DNA of 64,000 bases. Origin: Methanomicrobium antiquum. GTDB taxonomy: Archaea > Halobacteriota > Methanomicrobia > Methanomicrobiales > Methanomicrobiaceae. Positions 1 to 8,380 of this stretch are shown piece after piece. The notes below the pieces were generated by a model, which saw only the letters and a program-made list of their open reading frames with translations, was not told the origin of the DNA and searched no databases. The stretch spans positions 1,240,001 to 1,304,000 of the forward strand of contig NZ_CP091092.1 in assembly GCF_029633915.1 (NCBI RefSeq), written 5' to 3'. Made by a program: the position numbers and the translations under genes. Numbering within the stretch: position 1 is the stretch's first letter; each line of letters opens with the position of its first letter.

Positions 1-564
1 TACTTCAACACTGTCCTCTATCATTGCATGTTTTATTAAATCACGCTCAGATATGATTCCTGTAAGCATTGAGTCCTTATTAAGAATAGGTATTGCATCA
101 TATCCGGAGATTTCCATGATTCTTCCGACAAGCGGCAAAGGAGTATTTTCCCATAGCGCAAATGTTGGTTTTGTATATCCCATTTTAATCTCTGATTTAA
201 ACTTCATCTGCGCAATTGCGCCTACTAAATCGGCAATACTAATAATTCCAAGTAGTTTTCCTTTTTCAACAACAGGAAGCCTTCTGAACTTATTCTTATC
301 CATTATCCGGGCAGCTTCAATAATAGATGCCTCCGGTCCGATTGTTACAGGGTTTGATGTCATTAAAAGACTAAGCTGCGTCTCATCAGCCTTTCTTAAG
401 AGATCTTTTCGGGTTATGATTCCTACAAGTTCACCTTTATTTGTAACAGGTACACCACTTATACCGGTTCTTTTTAAAATTCTTAAAACATCATCCCTGT
501 TTCCGGGTGTTTCAACAGAAACAACATCATCAACCATACAATCCCGGACGAGTCTTTCTTCTAT
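1..564 (-). CDS. CBS-domain protein, 3' end outside window
   Basis: At least three CBS motifs are visible, each with the pattern variable stretch - GVPV/LPVV/AIPI - G.L.GIIT.DL, and they fill all the visible residues. CBS pairs bind adenine nucleotides or SAM and usually act as regulatory sensors; the ligand here is unknown. The gene follows the universal stress protein with a 4-base overlap, so the two are probably co-transcribed and may both respond to energy status. The start is unusual: the only nearby ATG (537) would cut into the first CBS motif (LVRDCM), whereas ATA at 564 lies five bases after GGTG, the spacing seen at other genes in this window. I therefore prefer ATA. The C-terminus runs off the left edge. 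CBS assignment is secure; the start is inference. Confidence 0.8.
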   Translation of the reverse strand, partial: MEERLVRDCMVDDVVSVETPGNRDDVLRILKRTGISGVPVTNKGELVGIITRKDLLRKADETQLSLLMTSNPVTIGPEASIIEAARIMDKNKFRRLPVVEKGKLLGIISIADLVGAIAQMKFKSEIKMGYTKPTFALWENTPLPLVGRIMEISGYDAIPILNKDSMLTGIISERDLIKHAMIEDSVEV

Positions 565-989
565 GATCTCACCACCATTGTTGATACTTTGCTGTTTCTA
601 ATCACATATTCCGTGACACTGCCAAGAAACAGTTTGTCAACGTTGCTTTTTCCGGTTGAACCCATGACTATAAGATCAGCGTTTAATTCATCAGCAAGTT
701 TGAGTATTTCTTCCCCCGCATGCCCTTTTTTGACATGTGAGACAAATTCGACATTGCTCTTTTTGGCAATATTCTCCCCCAATTCAAATGCATCTGTTCC
801 GATAGCCTCAAATCTGCTGTATAAAAGCTCCATTGTGCTGTCAGTAGGAATGTCTTTGAACATACCTGTCTCAATTACATAAACTGCATTGACGACAGAA
901 TCTCTTATTTTTGACTCGTTGATGGCCGCCTCAAGCGCCTTCTCACTGGCTTTTGAGCCGTCCACTGCTACGAGGATGGTTTTAAACAT
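561..989 (-). CDS. Universal stress protein (UspA family)
   Basis: A complete 142-residue single-domain Usp. It begins with the usual strand MFKTILVAVDGS and carries the ATP-binding signature G-x2-G-x9-G-S near the C-terminus (GSTG at about residue 110, GS at about 123), so it belongs to the ATP-binding subgroup. These soluble dimers are linked to stress and energy responses, but a precise role cannot be given. A good Shine-Dalgarno site (GAGGTAGGTAA) precedes the ATG. It is the first gene of a two-gene unit with the CBS protein downstream, which is a common pairing of nucleotide-sensing proteins. Confidence 0.93.
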   Translation of the reverse strand: MFKTILVAVDGSKASEKALEAAINESKIRDSVVNAVYVIETGMFKDIPTDSTMELLYSRFEAIGTDAFELGENIAKKSNVEFVSHVKKGHAGEEILKLADELNADLIVMGSTGKSNVDKLFLGSVTEYVIRNSKVSTMVVRS

Positions 990-1021
990 AAATTACCTAC
1001 CTCAAAATTGTGATTTATAAA

Positions 1022-2086
1022 TTATTTTTTTATGTGCTTAAAATAGGTTCTCTCTATTAAGCCGGAATTCATCCTTTTTACGATTGTTTTTAGTGGAGAA
1101 TGGCTGAAGCGCAGATTATATTCACCAGGTATTACTGAAAAAAAGGCCGCAACATTTCCTTTTTCTATAAAAAATGGATTTTTAAAGATTTCTGAACCAG
1201 ATACCGACATTTTCATGATTTCTTTAGGATCTGTCCCATACAGATATGACAAAAATGACATCTCAGAAAACATATCCGGCTGGACAAACATCACGTTATC
1301 GGTCCCCAGTAAAACCATGCATCCCATCTCAAGCATTTTTCCAACAGGAGGATGTGCGGATGAAGATGATACGCCAAGTATGTGATTTGATCTTGGGCAA
1401 ATCACAACAGGTATATTTTCATCAACACAGCGTTTTAGCTGTTTGTCTGTTGCATGCGTCATATGGACAAGCATGTCAGGCTTTAAGTCTATTGCCTGAT
1501 CAACATCACTGTTGTTCTTCTCACCCGCATGGATGGCAACAAAACCTCCTTTCTTTTTTGTTTCAGATGCCTCTGTGATTACATGTGTTCCTTCTTTAGT
1601 ACTTGAAATTCCAATACCGTCAGATATTTCCTCTCCCCCGTTGCGCCCAAGTATTATGCCAAATATTTCTTTTTTGTCCATCGCTTTTTTTATTGTCAGA
1701 ACACCTTCTTTTCCACCTTCGCGAAAATCACAGAATCCAAATATAGCAGAATTTAGCATATAGTCCATACTGGATGATACAGCATCTTTTAGCACTTCTT
1801 TGTCAGTTTCTCTTAGAATTTTGTGTTTTAACCCGTTCGGAGGCGCCACAAGCTCAGATAAACTGCCCTTTGCCTCTGCATCCATAGCCACAGTATCAGC
1901 AAGATGTGTATGTGAATTAAAAAATCCTGGAAATATCCATCTTTCAGGAACTTTTTTTTTCTCTTCGATTTCAGCAATAATTCCTTCTTCAACAACAATT
2001 TCAACACAGCATTCCTCAAAATCACATCCGACATAAGCCCTGCCCGATATTGTATAATCTCCTGTTATATCTGATTTATTCTGCAT
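1022..2086 (-). CDS. Amidohydrolase-family protein (metal-dependent deaminase/hydrolase)
   Basis: A 354-residue protein of the amidohydrolase superfamily. Visible metal ligands are NSHTHL (about residue 57), AIHAGE (about 191), HMTHA (about 208) and GTDNVM (about 274), in the order expected for a TIM-barrel amidohydrolase of the chlorohydrolase/cytosine-deaminase type. Such proteins hydrolyse C-N bonds in nucleobases or related heterocycles. It is shorter than typical MtaD/DadD adenosine-type deaminases (about 420 residues), so I do not assign a substrate. It ends 33 bases before the Usp start and reads the same way. Family is secure, reaction is not. Confidence 0.8.
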   Translation of the reverse strand: MQNKSDITGDYTISGRAYVGCDFEECCVEIVVEEGIIAEIEEKKKVPERWIFPGFFNSHTHLADTVAMDAEAKGSLSELVAPPNGLKHKILRETDKEVLKDAVSSSMDYMLNSAIFGFCDFREGGKEGVLTIKKAMDKKEIFGIILGRNGGEEISDGIGISSTKEGTHVITEASETKKKGGFVAIHAGEKNNSDVDQAIDLKPDMLVHMTHATDKQLKRCVDENIPVVICPRSNHILGVSSSSAHPPVGKMLEMGCMVLLGTDNVMFVQPDMFSEMSFLSYLYGTDPKEIMKMSVSGSEIFKNPFFIEKGNVAAFFSVIPGEYNLRFSHSPLKTIVKRMNSGLIERTYFKHIKK

Positions 2087-2132
2087 AGTTACAGTTTTCC
2101 CTCTCAGCTTTTCTTATAGGCTCAGCCTTTAT

Positions 2133-2141
2133 TTTATATAT
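2133..2141 (+). promoter_or_regulatory. TATA box of the Sec61-beta gene
   Basis: The sequence TTTTATATA is centred about 26 bases before the ATG at 2164, and no Shine-Dalgarno site lies between them. In archaea transcription starts about 26 bases after the box centre, so the mRNA is probably leaderless or nearly so. Confidence 0.6.
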
Positions 2142-2163
2142 TCTAAAAGCAGATATAATAAGC

Positions 2164-2325
2164 ATGGCAGGTAAGAAGAACAGTGGAAGACTGGTTTCAT
2201 CTGCAGGTCTTGTCACATATTATGATAGTGAAGACAAGCGTGCAGTTCATATTTCACCAAAAACAGTGCTGGTTTTTGCAGGCGTAGTTGGAATAATTGT
2301 TGTTGTATTGAATCATTTATTCTAA
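2164..2325 (+). CDS. secG: Preprotein translocase subunit Sec61-beta (SecG)
   Basis: A 53-residue protein. The N-terminal half has the archaeal Sec61-beta pattern: a basic start (MAGKKNSG), then LVSSAGLVTYYD, then the conserved VHISPKTV just before one membrane segment (VLVFAGVVGIIVVVLNHLF). It is the small tail-anchored subunit of the SecYEG/Sec61 protein-conducting channel in the cytoplasmic membrane. Length and architecture match the family exactly. The gene stands alone between the amidohydrolase and cofE with its own TATA box and probably a leaderless transcript. Confidence 0.93.
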   Translation: MAGKKNSGRLVSSAGLVTYYDSEDKRAVHISPKTVLVFAGVVGIIVVVLNHLF

Positions 2326-2494
2326 AAATAAGACATAATACAGACTTTTTTGTCCGGAATAAACGGACAGTTTTATTTTCTAAAATTTTTTGCAGTTTTT
2401 TTGTTTTTTTTGCTTTTTAGTGTATTTTTCCAATAGTATTCTTGTATTACATTTTTCTATTCTTATTTAGAATTCTAAGAAAAAAATAAATTGC

Positions 2495-3235
2495 TTATTT
2501 TTTCTTCAGTGCTTTTATAGTAATATCCTCATCGGATGTGAAGAACAGGCTGTCATGTCCCTCCCATTTGGGTGCATTTCGAAATACAACTGCAGGGACA
2601 CCATTATTGCTCTCTCCCATGATAAAATTGGAAAATGCGGCAAACTCATCAACGACCGCTTCTTCTGTAATTTCCAACACACGCCCAAATAGATCAGTGT
2701 CTCCCCTGAAATCACGTATTGCAGGCATTCCGGCCCATCCAAGCGCAACACCGGTCTGCCCCCGTCTAAAGGCTCTTCCACAGGTGTCGGTAATAATTAC
2801 CCTTACATCCTTTCCTGTAATCTCTTTTATCTCGCATCTTATTTCTTCAGCAGATATCATAGGCTCAGGTGGCAGACGTATGATAAATCCCCTTTCAATA
2901 TTGCTGTTGTCAACGCCGGCACGCACACCTACATGTCCGCATTTTAATTTTGAAAGAACAAAAGGATATTCTAAGATTAAATCTTCGGTTTCATCCAGAA
3001 CTGCCTGAATAAAGCGCGTATCTTCTTTACATTGCCCGGCTATCTCTTTTGCCTTCTCTGTCGGCGTTATTGAGTCTATAACTCTTGTGAAACCTTTTGT
3101 TTTGGAGTAGACAGAAGATGCAATGCATAAAATATCCCCGTCTTTTAGCTCAATTTTATCACAAATCTCTTTTGAAATACTGTCTCCTTCATGAAAGATA
3201 GGAAGACCTGAAACCGGAAGAACTTCAATACTCAT
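2495..3235 (-). CDS. cofE: Coenzyme F420-0:L-glutamate ligase
   Basis: CofE adds glutamate residues to F420-0 with GTP, the last step in making the hydride carrier F420 of methanogenesis. The 246 residues match the usual length. Family motifs are visible: VLPVSGLPIF.EGD at the N-terminus, LKDGDILCIASSVYSKTKG near residue 40, a central ITDTCGRAFRRGQTGVALG (GTP and metal site) near 150, and GES.NGVP.V near 208. It reads left, with a 390-bp AT-rich spacer behind its start and no obvious operon partner. The assignment is firm; it also supports a methanogen host. Confidence 0.95.
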   Translation of the reverse strand: MSIEVLPVSGLPIFHEGDSISKEICDKIELKDGDILCIASSVYSKTKGFTRVIDSITPTEKAKEIAGQCKEDTRFIQAVLDETEDLILEYPFVLSKLKCGHVGVRAGVDNSNIERGFIIRLPPEPMISAEEIRCEIKEITGKDVRVIITDTCGRAFRRGQTGVALGWAGMPAIRDFRGDTDLFGRVLEITEEAVVDEFAAFSNFIMGESNNGVPAVVFRNAPKWEGHDSLFFTSDEDITIKALKKK

Positions 3236-3625
3236 AAAAAGAATATAGGATTTTGCATGTTAAAAGCATCTCTTTTTTTATATTTTTATATCTGTTTTAG
3301 AAATATTTTTTATTTCTTTTTTAGAAGAATTTTTTTTTAAGAATTGTTAGAACAGAGGTGAAATCAGAACAACAATTCCAAAATTACTTTTTAAGATAAT
3401 AAAAAAGAGGAAAAAAAGAAAGAGAATAAAAAAATACTGAAAAAGAACGCTTTTTAATATCCTAAATTTTAAGTTTTGAAGATGATGTTTTAATTGAGAT
3501 TTTAGAGAGATCTGAGGTTTGGATTAATAATCCATACTCAATTTTACGTTAAAAGCTCATTTTTTTTCAATTATCTCTTTTCACTCTTCTATTAACCATC
3601 AATTAATCTTCAATTAACTCATCAA
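3236..3625. other. AT-rich spacer with a short tandem repeat
   Basis: No gene is seen. The spacer lies between the cofE start and the end of the first MinD-type gene. Near its right edge the 18-base unit ATCAATTAATCTTCAATT occurs twice (3598-3615 and 3621-3638, period 23), the second copy overlapping the 3' end of the neighbouring gene. The rest is A/T runs. Confidence 0.6.
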
Positions 3626-4498
3626 TTAATCTTCAATTTCTTTTACAATAAATGAAAAACATTTCTCAATGGCTTTGGATGCCGGGCAGTCATAATCTGT
3701 TATCGGCTTTAAATTTCTAACAGAGTCATATACTGTTTCATCATATGGAATCTTACCTGCAACAGGAATCTGATTTTCTAAGCAGTAATCCTCAATCTCT
3801 TTTGTAATATCGGGGCTTATATCAAACCGGTTTATAACAACAAATATTTTTGCACCGAAATTCTCAATAACAACCCTTGCCCTTTTTAGATCATGAAGAG
3901 AAGAAAGACCAGGTTCTGCAACAATCACAGCATAATCAACACCGCTGACTGTTGCAATAAACGGACATCCAATACCGGGCGGACCGTCAATCAGGATTAA
4001 ATCTGCATCGGAAGATATCTTTTCTGCTTCACACTTTACTTCTTTTACCAAAAGCCCGCTTGCACCACAACCGGGAAGAAGGTCTGCATGGACTATTCTT
4101 AAAGAACCGGCATTTGAAATTTTTAAATCACCGGTTTTAATCCTCTCTACAGTTATTGCGTCAGCCGGACATACAATTGTGCAGACTGCACAACCTTCAC
4201 ATGCAATTCTGTTGACCTCAAAAACTTCGGATTCTTCATTGTATGATATTGCATCAAATCTGCAGTATTCTTCACAATTTCCACATAAAATACATAAATC
4301 AGGATTAATCTCAGCAATATCAGATCCTAAGAAATCTTTCTCCATCTCAATTTTTGTATCAAACAAAAGACAGAGATTGGCCGCGTCAACATCGCAATCA
4401 ACAAGAGTGAAAGGCCTGGTAATCAAAGATGCAAATCCTGCTGTAAAAGTAGTTTTTCCGGTTCCGCCTTTTCCGCTTACAACAGCAAGTGTTTTCAT
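3626..4498 (-). CDS. MinD-superfamily P-loop ATPase with inserted ferredoxin domain (second of pair)
   Basis: A 290-residue protein: a deviant Walker A (VVSGKGGTGKTT, residues 6-17), a two-cluster ferredoxin insert with CxxCxxC-type runs (CILCGNCEEYC and CEGCAVCTIVCP, about residues 68-110), then the remaining MinD/NBP35-like ATPase core with IDGPPG and an AEP(G)LSSLHDL switch. Proteins of this type occur in pairs in anaerobic archaea and sulfate reducers beside NifX/NifB-like proteins and are thought to act in metal-cluster handling; no substrate is established. Its start overlaps the end of the paralogue at 4495 by 4 bases (ATGA), so translation is coupled. Confidence 0.88.
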   Translation of the reverse strand: MKTLAVVSGKGGTGKTTFTAGFASLITRPFTLVDCDVDAANLCLLFDTKIEMEKDFLGSDIAEINPDLCILCGNCEEYCRFDAISYNEESEVFEVNRIACEGCAVCTIVCPADAITVERIKTGDLKISNAGSLRIVHADLLPGCGASGLLVKEVKCEAEKISSDADLILIDGPPGIGCPFIATVSGVDYAVIVAEPGLSSLHDLKRARVVIENFGAKIFVVINRFDISPDITKEIEDYCLENQIPVAGKIPYDETVYDSVRNLKPITDYDCPASKAIEKCFSFIVKEIED

Positions 4499-5346
4499 AA
4501 GACCTCACCTGCAGATTCCTGAATTTTTTCATAAAGACTTAAAAATTTTTCACTCCATTCAGGTATTTCTTTTGAAAAAAGACCGCCCCTGTTTTGGATA
4601 ACAGCAATTTTTAAATCGTTTGGAATTTTCATCAAAATTTCAAGACCGTTTTCTAAACAGAATTTTTCTGTTTCAGTGTCATTGCCATAACTTCTGTTTA
4701 TTACAACTGCCATAGGAACTTTTGCTGTCTTTCCTGTTTCATACGCGGCTTTTAAGTCATGAAGACCAAAAGGCGTTGACTCAGTTACTAAAAGACAAAA
4801 ATCACTATCAGAAATTGTTTCAATAAAAGGACATGCAGAACCGGGAGGTGAATCAAATATTACTGCATCGTACTTGTAAGAGTCTTCTTTCGATGCCTTA
4901 ATAATTTCATTTCCGGTAGGCTGTCCGGGAATAAGTCTCCCCTGTGTTAAGACAAGGTTTTCAGAAATATTCATTGAAATAATATTTCCAATGACAATAT
5001 CCTCTTCAGATATGGCATCTTCAGGACACACCAGCTTACAGCCCCCACAGGAATGACACAAATCATTTGAAATCAAAACTTTTTCTTTGATTATATTAAT
5101 TGCACCAAACCGACAGAATTCTGCACATTTACCGCATAAAATACACTTTTCATCATCCACAACAGGCTTTTTTAAAAAAACATCTTTTGAATTTTCTTTG
5201 CCTGAAAAAAAGATGTGAAGATTTGGCTCTTCAACATCACAGTCAATAAGAATTGTGTTAAATTTTTCAGAAACTGCTAATGCCAGATTAGCCGCAACAG
5301 TGGTTTTTCCTGTTCCACCCTTGCCGCTTGCAACAGCTATTTTCAT
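4495..5346 (-). CDS. MinD-superfamily P-loop ATPase with inserted ferredoxin domain (first of pair)
   Basis: A paralogue of the downstream gene with the same layout: Walker A at VASGKGGTGKTT, ferredoxin insert with CILCGKCAEFC and CHSCGGCKLVCP, and FDSPPGSACPF later. The best start is the ATG of MKIAVASGKGG (5346), preceded by GTGGGAT as ribosome site; a GTG 15 bases upstream would add MWDFK. It lies 20 bases after the NifX-like gene and overlaps the next ATPase, so the three form one operon. The two ATPases probably work as a heterodimer (inference) that couples ATP hydrolysis to Fe-S cluster or electron handling. Confidence 0.88.
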   Translation of the reverse strand: MKIAVASGKGGTGKTTVAANLALAVSEKFNTILIDCDVEEPNLHIFFSGKENSKDVFLKKPVVDDEKCILCGKCAEFCRFGAINIIKEKVLISNDLCHSCGGCKLVCPEDAISEEDIVIGNIISMNISENLVLTQGRLIPGQPTGNEIIKASKEDSYKYDAVIFDSPPGSACPFIETISDSDFCLLVTESTPFGLHDLKAAYETGKTAKVPMAVVINRSYGNDTETEKFCLENGLEILMKIPNDLKIAVIQNRGGLFSKEIPEWSEKFLSLYEKIQESAGEVL

Positions 5347-5366
5347 TTTAAAATCCCACACAGTTT

Positions 5367-5693
5367 TCAGGCTGAATTTTCGGATTCAAACTCAGATGCT
5401 GCTACTTTTACTGATTTATCAGTTCCTGTTTTTATAATTCTTATTTTTGCCGCGTCAATTACATTTTTTGCATTGTCGCCAATCATTCCGGTGATTAAAA
5501 CTTCAGCCTGACTGTCTATTACCATCTGAGCGGTTTTTGGGCCGACTCCACCGGGAAGATTCATATTTTTGTTTTCTAAGAAAGTAAACTCCTCAGATAC
5601 GGTATCATAAACTGCAAGATATGGTGCCCTGCCAAAATTTTTTTCAACTAAACTTTCTGTGTTGTTTCCTGTGGAAGTAATACATATTTTCAA
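5367..5693 (-). CDS. NifX/NifB-like dinitrogenase cofactor-domain protein
   Basis: A protein of about 108 residues with the fold seen in NifX, NafY and the C-terminus of NifB: MKICITSTG, then FGRAPYLAVYD, G.GPKTAQMV and AEVLITGMIGDNA. Members bind FeMo-cofactor precursors or other metal clusters, but no nitrogenase genes occur in this window, so a housekeeping metallocluster role is more likely. I place the start at TTG 5693, because the GTG nine bases upstream is part of the Shine-Dalgarno GGTGAT. It is the first gene of the operon with the two MinD-ferredoxin ATPases. Confidence 0.8.
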   Translation of the reverse strand: MKICITSTGNNTESLVEKNFGRAPYLAVYDTVSEEFTFLENKNMNLPGGVGPKTAQMVIDSQAEVLITGMIGDNAKNVIDAAKIRIIKTGTDKSVKVAASEFESENSA

Positions 5694-5778
5694 AAAAATC
5701 ACCTTTTTTAATTGTTTATTATTGCTAATACTGTCAAGGCTAAATATTTAATGAATGTAACAATAATAGACTGATTTT

Positions 5779-6720
5779 ATGGAATACAAATATTTATTTG
5801 GACCTGTTCCTTCAAGAAGACTTGGAATATCGCTTGGAATTGACCTTGTTCCTCCAAAAACATGCTCATATAACTGCATTTATTGTGAATGCGGAAAAAC
5901 AACCAATCTTACGATAACAAGAAAAGAATATTTTCCAACTGATAATATAATAGAAGAGTTAGACGATGCACTAGAAAAACATCCACACCTCGACTATATC
6001 ACATATTCCGGCTCAGGAGAACCAACACTCCATACAGGTATAAAAGAGATTACAAAATTTCTGAAAAAAAAATATCCGGAGTACAAAATTGCACTTTTAA
6101 CAAACGGAAGTATGTTTTGGGATGAAAATGTCCGAAAAGAATGTCTTGGAATTGATCTTGTAATACCTTCTCTTGACAGTTCAGTGGATGAAACGTTTAA
6201 AAAAATAGATCGTCCGCATAGAGAGTTAAAAATTGATAAGGTAAATAATGGAATTATAAAATTCAGTCAGGAATTTTCAGGAACAATATGGCTGGAAATA
6301 TTTATAGTCCCCGGAATTAATGATACAATCTCTGAAATTGAGAAGATGAATGAAGTTATTAAAAAAATAAAACCTGAAAAAGTTCAGCTAAACACTCTTG
6401 ACAGGCCCGGCGTTGTTTCATGGATTAAGCCTGCAAGCGATGATTCCTTAAAGCATATATCCTCACTTATAACTCATAAAAACGTTGAAATAGCAAAAAA
6501 ACCGGCAGAGAGACTCTCAAGCGAAGCATTCTATGGTGATGTTTCAGAACTTATCTTAAATACAATAAAAAGACGTCCCTGCACTCTTGAAGATATTTCA
6601 GAAATTACCGCTCTTCACATAAATGAAATAAATAAATATCTGGGCGTTCTTGTAGAAAAAGGTCTGATCTCAGAATCATCGGGTAAGCGGGGAGTTTTTT
6701 ACTCAGCAAAAGAAAAATAA
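5779..6720 (+). CDS. Radical SAM protein (COG0731-type Fe-S oxidoreductase)
   Basis: A 313-residue radical SAM enzyme. The cluster motif CxxxCxxC is C29-C33-C36 (TCSYNCIYCECG), preceded by the family start FGPVPSRRLGISLGID. A GSGEPTLH motif (SAM binding) follows near residue 75. The C-terminal 60 residues look like a winged helix (ISEITALHINEINKYLGVLVEKGLI). The reaction is unknown; relatives often sit beside MinD-ferredoxin and NifX-like genes, as here, where the gene diverges from that operon across 85 bp. This supports a shared role in building or inserting a metal cofactor (inference). Confidence 0.85.
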   Translation: MEYKYLFGPVPSRRLGISLGIDLVPPKTCSYNCIYCECGKTTNLTITRKEYFPTDNIIEELDDALEKHPHLDYITYSGSGEPTLHTGIKEITKFLKKKYPEYKIALLTNGSMFWDENVRKECLGIDLVIPSLDSSVDETFKKIDRPHRELKIDKVNNGIIKFSQEFSGTIWLEIFIVPGINDTISEIEKMNEVIKKIKPEKVQLNTLDRPGVVSWIKPASDDSLKHISSLITHKNVEIAKKPAERLSSEAFYGDVSELILNTIKRRPCTLEDISEITALHINEINKYLGVLVEKGLISESSGKRGVFYSAKEK

Positions 6721-6869
6721 AACCCAGAATAATAAAATATATATATAATATTTTGACGCTTTTAATTACATAAAATACATTCAGAACAGGAATAAGCGAT
6801 TAATTATAATTAATTGATATATCATCAATTAAAATAGAAATTTTTAAAAGTCAACTTTTTTTTTATTTT

Positions 6870-7010
6870 GTTATGAAAGTCTAAAATCCCTGATAGACTT
6901 TCATCAGTTTTTGTGTGATGAAAAAAGCTCATCATGTGCGTTTTATATGAAAGTTACTTCGTAACTTACATGAAACAGTAAGCATGAAATATAATTTCAT
7001 GGACGTTTTT
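6870..7010 (+). repeat. Intergenic modular hairpin repeat, copy A (complete)
   Basis: A full two-module copy in forward orientation inside the 429-bp spacer before the second NifX-like gene. Module 1 has the inverted pair TGAAAGTC / GACTTTCA and overlapping TGATGA / TCATCA hairpins. Module 2 has a perfect hairpin AAGTTAC-TTC-GTAACTT and the palindrome CATGAAAT...ATTTCATG. Both modules end in CGTTTT. The rest of the spacer (6721-6869, 7011-7149) is A/T-rich with no gene seen. Confidence 0.85.
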
Positions 7011-7149
7011 AGCAAAAAAACATCACCATATCTCATTGATTTTTATTTTTTTTAGTTTAACAATTTAAATTTTAAAAATTGTCAGTAAGCATAGTTTTTA
7101 AATTCTAACATTCTAACAATTAATAATTACTTAAATGGAAAGGAATTTT

Positions 7150-7479
7150 ATGAAAATAGCAGTTGCAAAAGATGAAAATATTGTTGCAGAGCATTTTGGT
7201 CATTGTCACCAGTATGCCCTTTTTACAGTTGAAAACAATCAGATTATAGAAGAAAAATTACTTGACGCGCCGGAACATGCTCCGGGAGTCATTCCTAAAT
7301 TTTTAAGCGAAAATGGCGCTAATGTTGTTTTAGCAGGCGGAATGGGTCAGGGAGCAATCAGTCTCTTCAATGAAATGGGAATAACTGTGTATTTAGGCGT
7401 ATGCGGAACAATTGAAGAAGCAATACAAAAATACATTGACGGAAGTCTTGTAAGCGGACAAAATGTCTGCGACCATTAA
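7150..7479 (+). CDS. NifX/NifB-like dinitrogenase cofactor-domain protein (second paralogue)
   Basis: About 109 residues: MKIAVAKDENIVAEHFGHCHQYALF, then PGVIPKFL, NVVLAGGMGQGAI and an end rich in CGT.EEAI. The HFGHC segment and GGMG turn match the NifX/NafY-type metal-cofactor-binding domain. The start is the ATG at 7150, behind AAAGGA; an ATG 15 bases upstream is in frame but overlaps that ribosome site. It is distinct from the paralogue at 5.4 kb. No nitrogenase is nearby; a role with the MinD-ferredoxin proteins is plausible but inferred. Confidence 0.82.
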   Translation: MKIAVAKDENIVAEHFGHCHQYALFTVENNQIIEEKLLDAPEHAPGVIPKFLSENGANVVLAGGMGQGAISLFNEMGITVYLGVCGTIEEAIQKYIDGSLVSGQNVCDH

Positions 7480-7702
7480 ACCGGAAAAGAATCAAAAAAA
7501 TTTTAAATCTAAATTTTTTAACCTAACTTTTTAATTCTGATTTCAAAAATAATTTTACGCCTAAATATAAACCAAAAATAATATCTAAACATAGTTATCA
7601 GATATTGATTTATTTAGATTTTATAGAGCTTTTGGTACACCATCAAAATAGTGCATCACAAGGATAAGTTTAATTATCTTATAATTATATCAGATAAATT
7701 TA

Positions 7703-7975
7703 GTGTACTTCATACTTCGCTGTCCCGGATGTTTTACCTTTACATATGTAGATTCCTTTCGCCAGCACCGCCTGTGCCCATTTTGTGGCGAAATAATTAA
7801 AGTTAAGGGAGCGCCGGTATATCTTGAGGTAAAAGACTATAAAGAAGCTGAAGCAATCGTTAATGAACTTGGAAAATATCTGCTCAAAAATAAAAGAAAA
7901 GACTTAACACCTGAAGAAAAGGAAAAAATGCGTGAAGAGTATGCTCAGTGGATGAGAAAAAATCTTCTGGTATGA
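7703..7975 (+). CDS. Small zinc-ribbon protein (DUF1922-like)
   Basis: A 90-residue protein with GTG start. The N-terminus holds a zinc ribbon, CPGC (residues 7-10) and CPFC (25-28), in the order seen in the archaeal DUF1922 family, followed by a charged helical tail (LKNKRKDLTPEEKEKMREEY). Function is unknown; such ribbons usually bind nucleic acid or protein. The upstream 220 bp is A/T-rich with a possible TATA element (TTATAATTATAT, about 7679-7690) about 20 bases before the start. Assignment to the family is by pattern only. Confidence 0.65.
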   Translation: MYFILRCPGCFTFTYVDSFRQHRLCPFCGEIIKVKGAPVYLEVKDYKEAEAIVNELGKYLLKNKRKDLTPEEKEKMREEYAQWMRKNLLV

Positions 7976-8013
7976 AAAAATATATAAAATCAAACGCAAA
8001 ATCGAAGATATTT

Positions 8014-8072
8014 ACATTCAAATTGTTTTTACATTAAATTTTTTATACATTCAAATTGTTTTTACATTAAAT
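8014..8072. repeat. 26-bp direct repeat, two copies
   Basis: The unit beginning ACATTCAAATTGTTTTTACA occurs at 8014-8039 and 8047-8072, 33 bases apart. It lies just after the zinc-ribbon gene and before modular repeat copy B. No function is apparent. Confidence 0.7.
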
Positions 8073-8175
8073 ATTCATCCATTAAACAAAAAATTCAATA
8101 CACAATTGGAAAATAATCCAATGAAAATTAAAATGAAACCTAAATAAAAATACAAAAAAGATGATTAGTTTCAAT

Positions 8176-8378
8176 AAAAACGTTCATCAAACGGATGTTT
8201 CATATGAAAGTTACATGCAACATTTCATCTGAATCACGGGCGCGATTTTCATTTTAAACTCACATGGTGCCAATGAGTTTTAAATAAAAAACGTTCATTT
8301 AAAACTCACATGATGAGCTTTTTTCATCACACAAAAAAGTGATGATAAGTCTATCAGGAATTTTGACTTTTATAGCAA
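8176..8378 (-). repeat. Intergenic modular hairpin repeat, copy B (diverged)
   Basis: Lies between two convergent genes (zinc ribbon and NrpR), in reverse orientation. Module 1 is well kept at 8305-8378 (ATGATGAGCTTTTTTCATCA, then AAGTCTATCAGGAA). The module 2 part (8176-8290) is diverged and contains an extra AAAAACGTTCAT boundary. The remaining spacer from 7976 is A/T-rich without a gene. Confidence 0.75.
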
Positions 8379-8380
8379 AT

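Noticed and set aside
5367-7479. Nitrogenase accessory operon
   Set aside because: NifX-like domains alone do not show nitrogen fixation, and no nifHDK or nifEN is present in the window.
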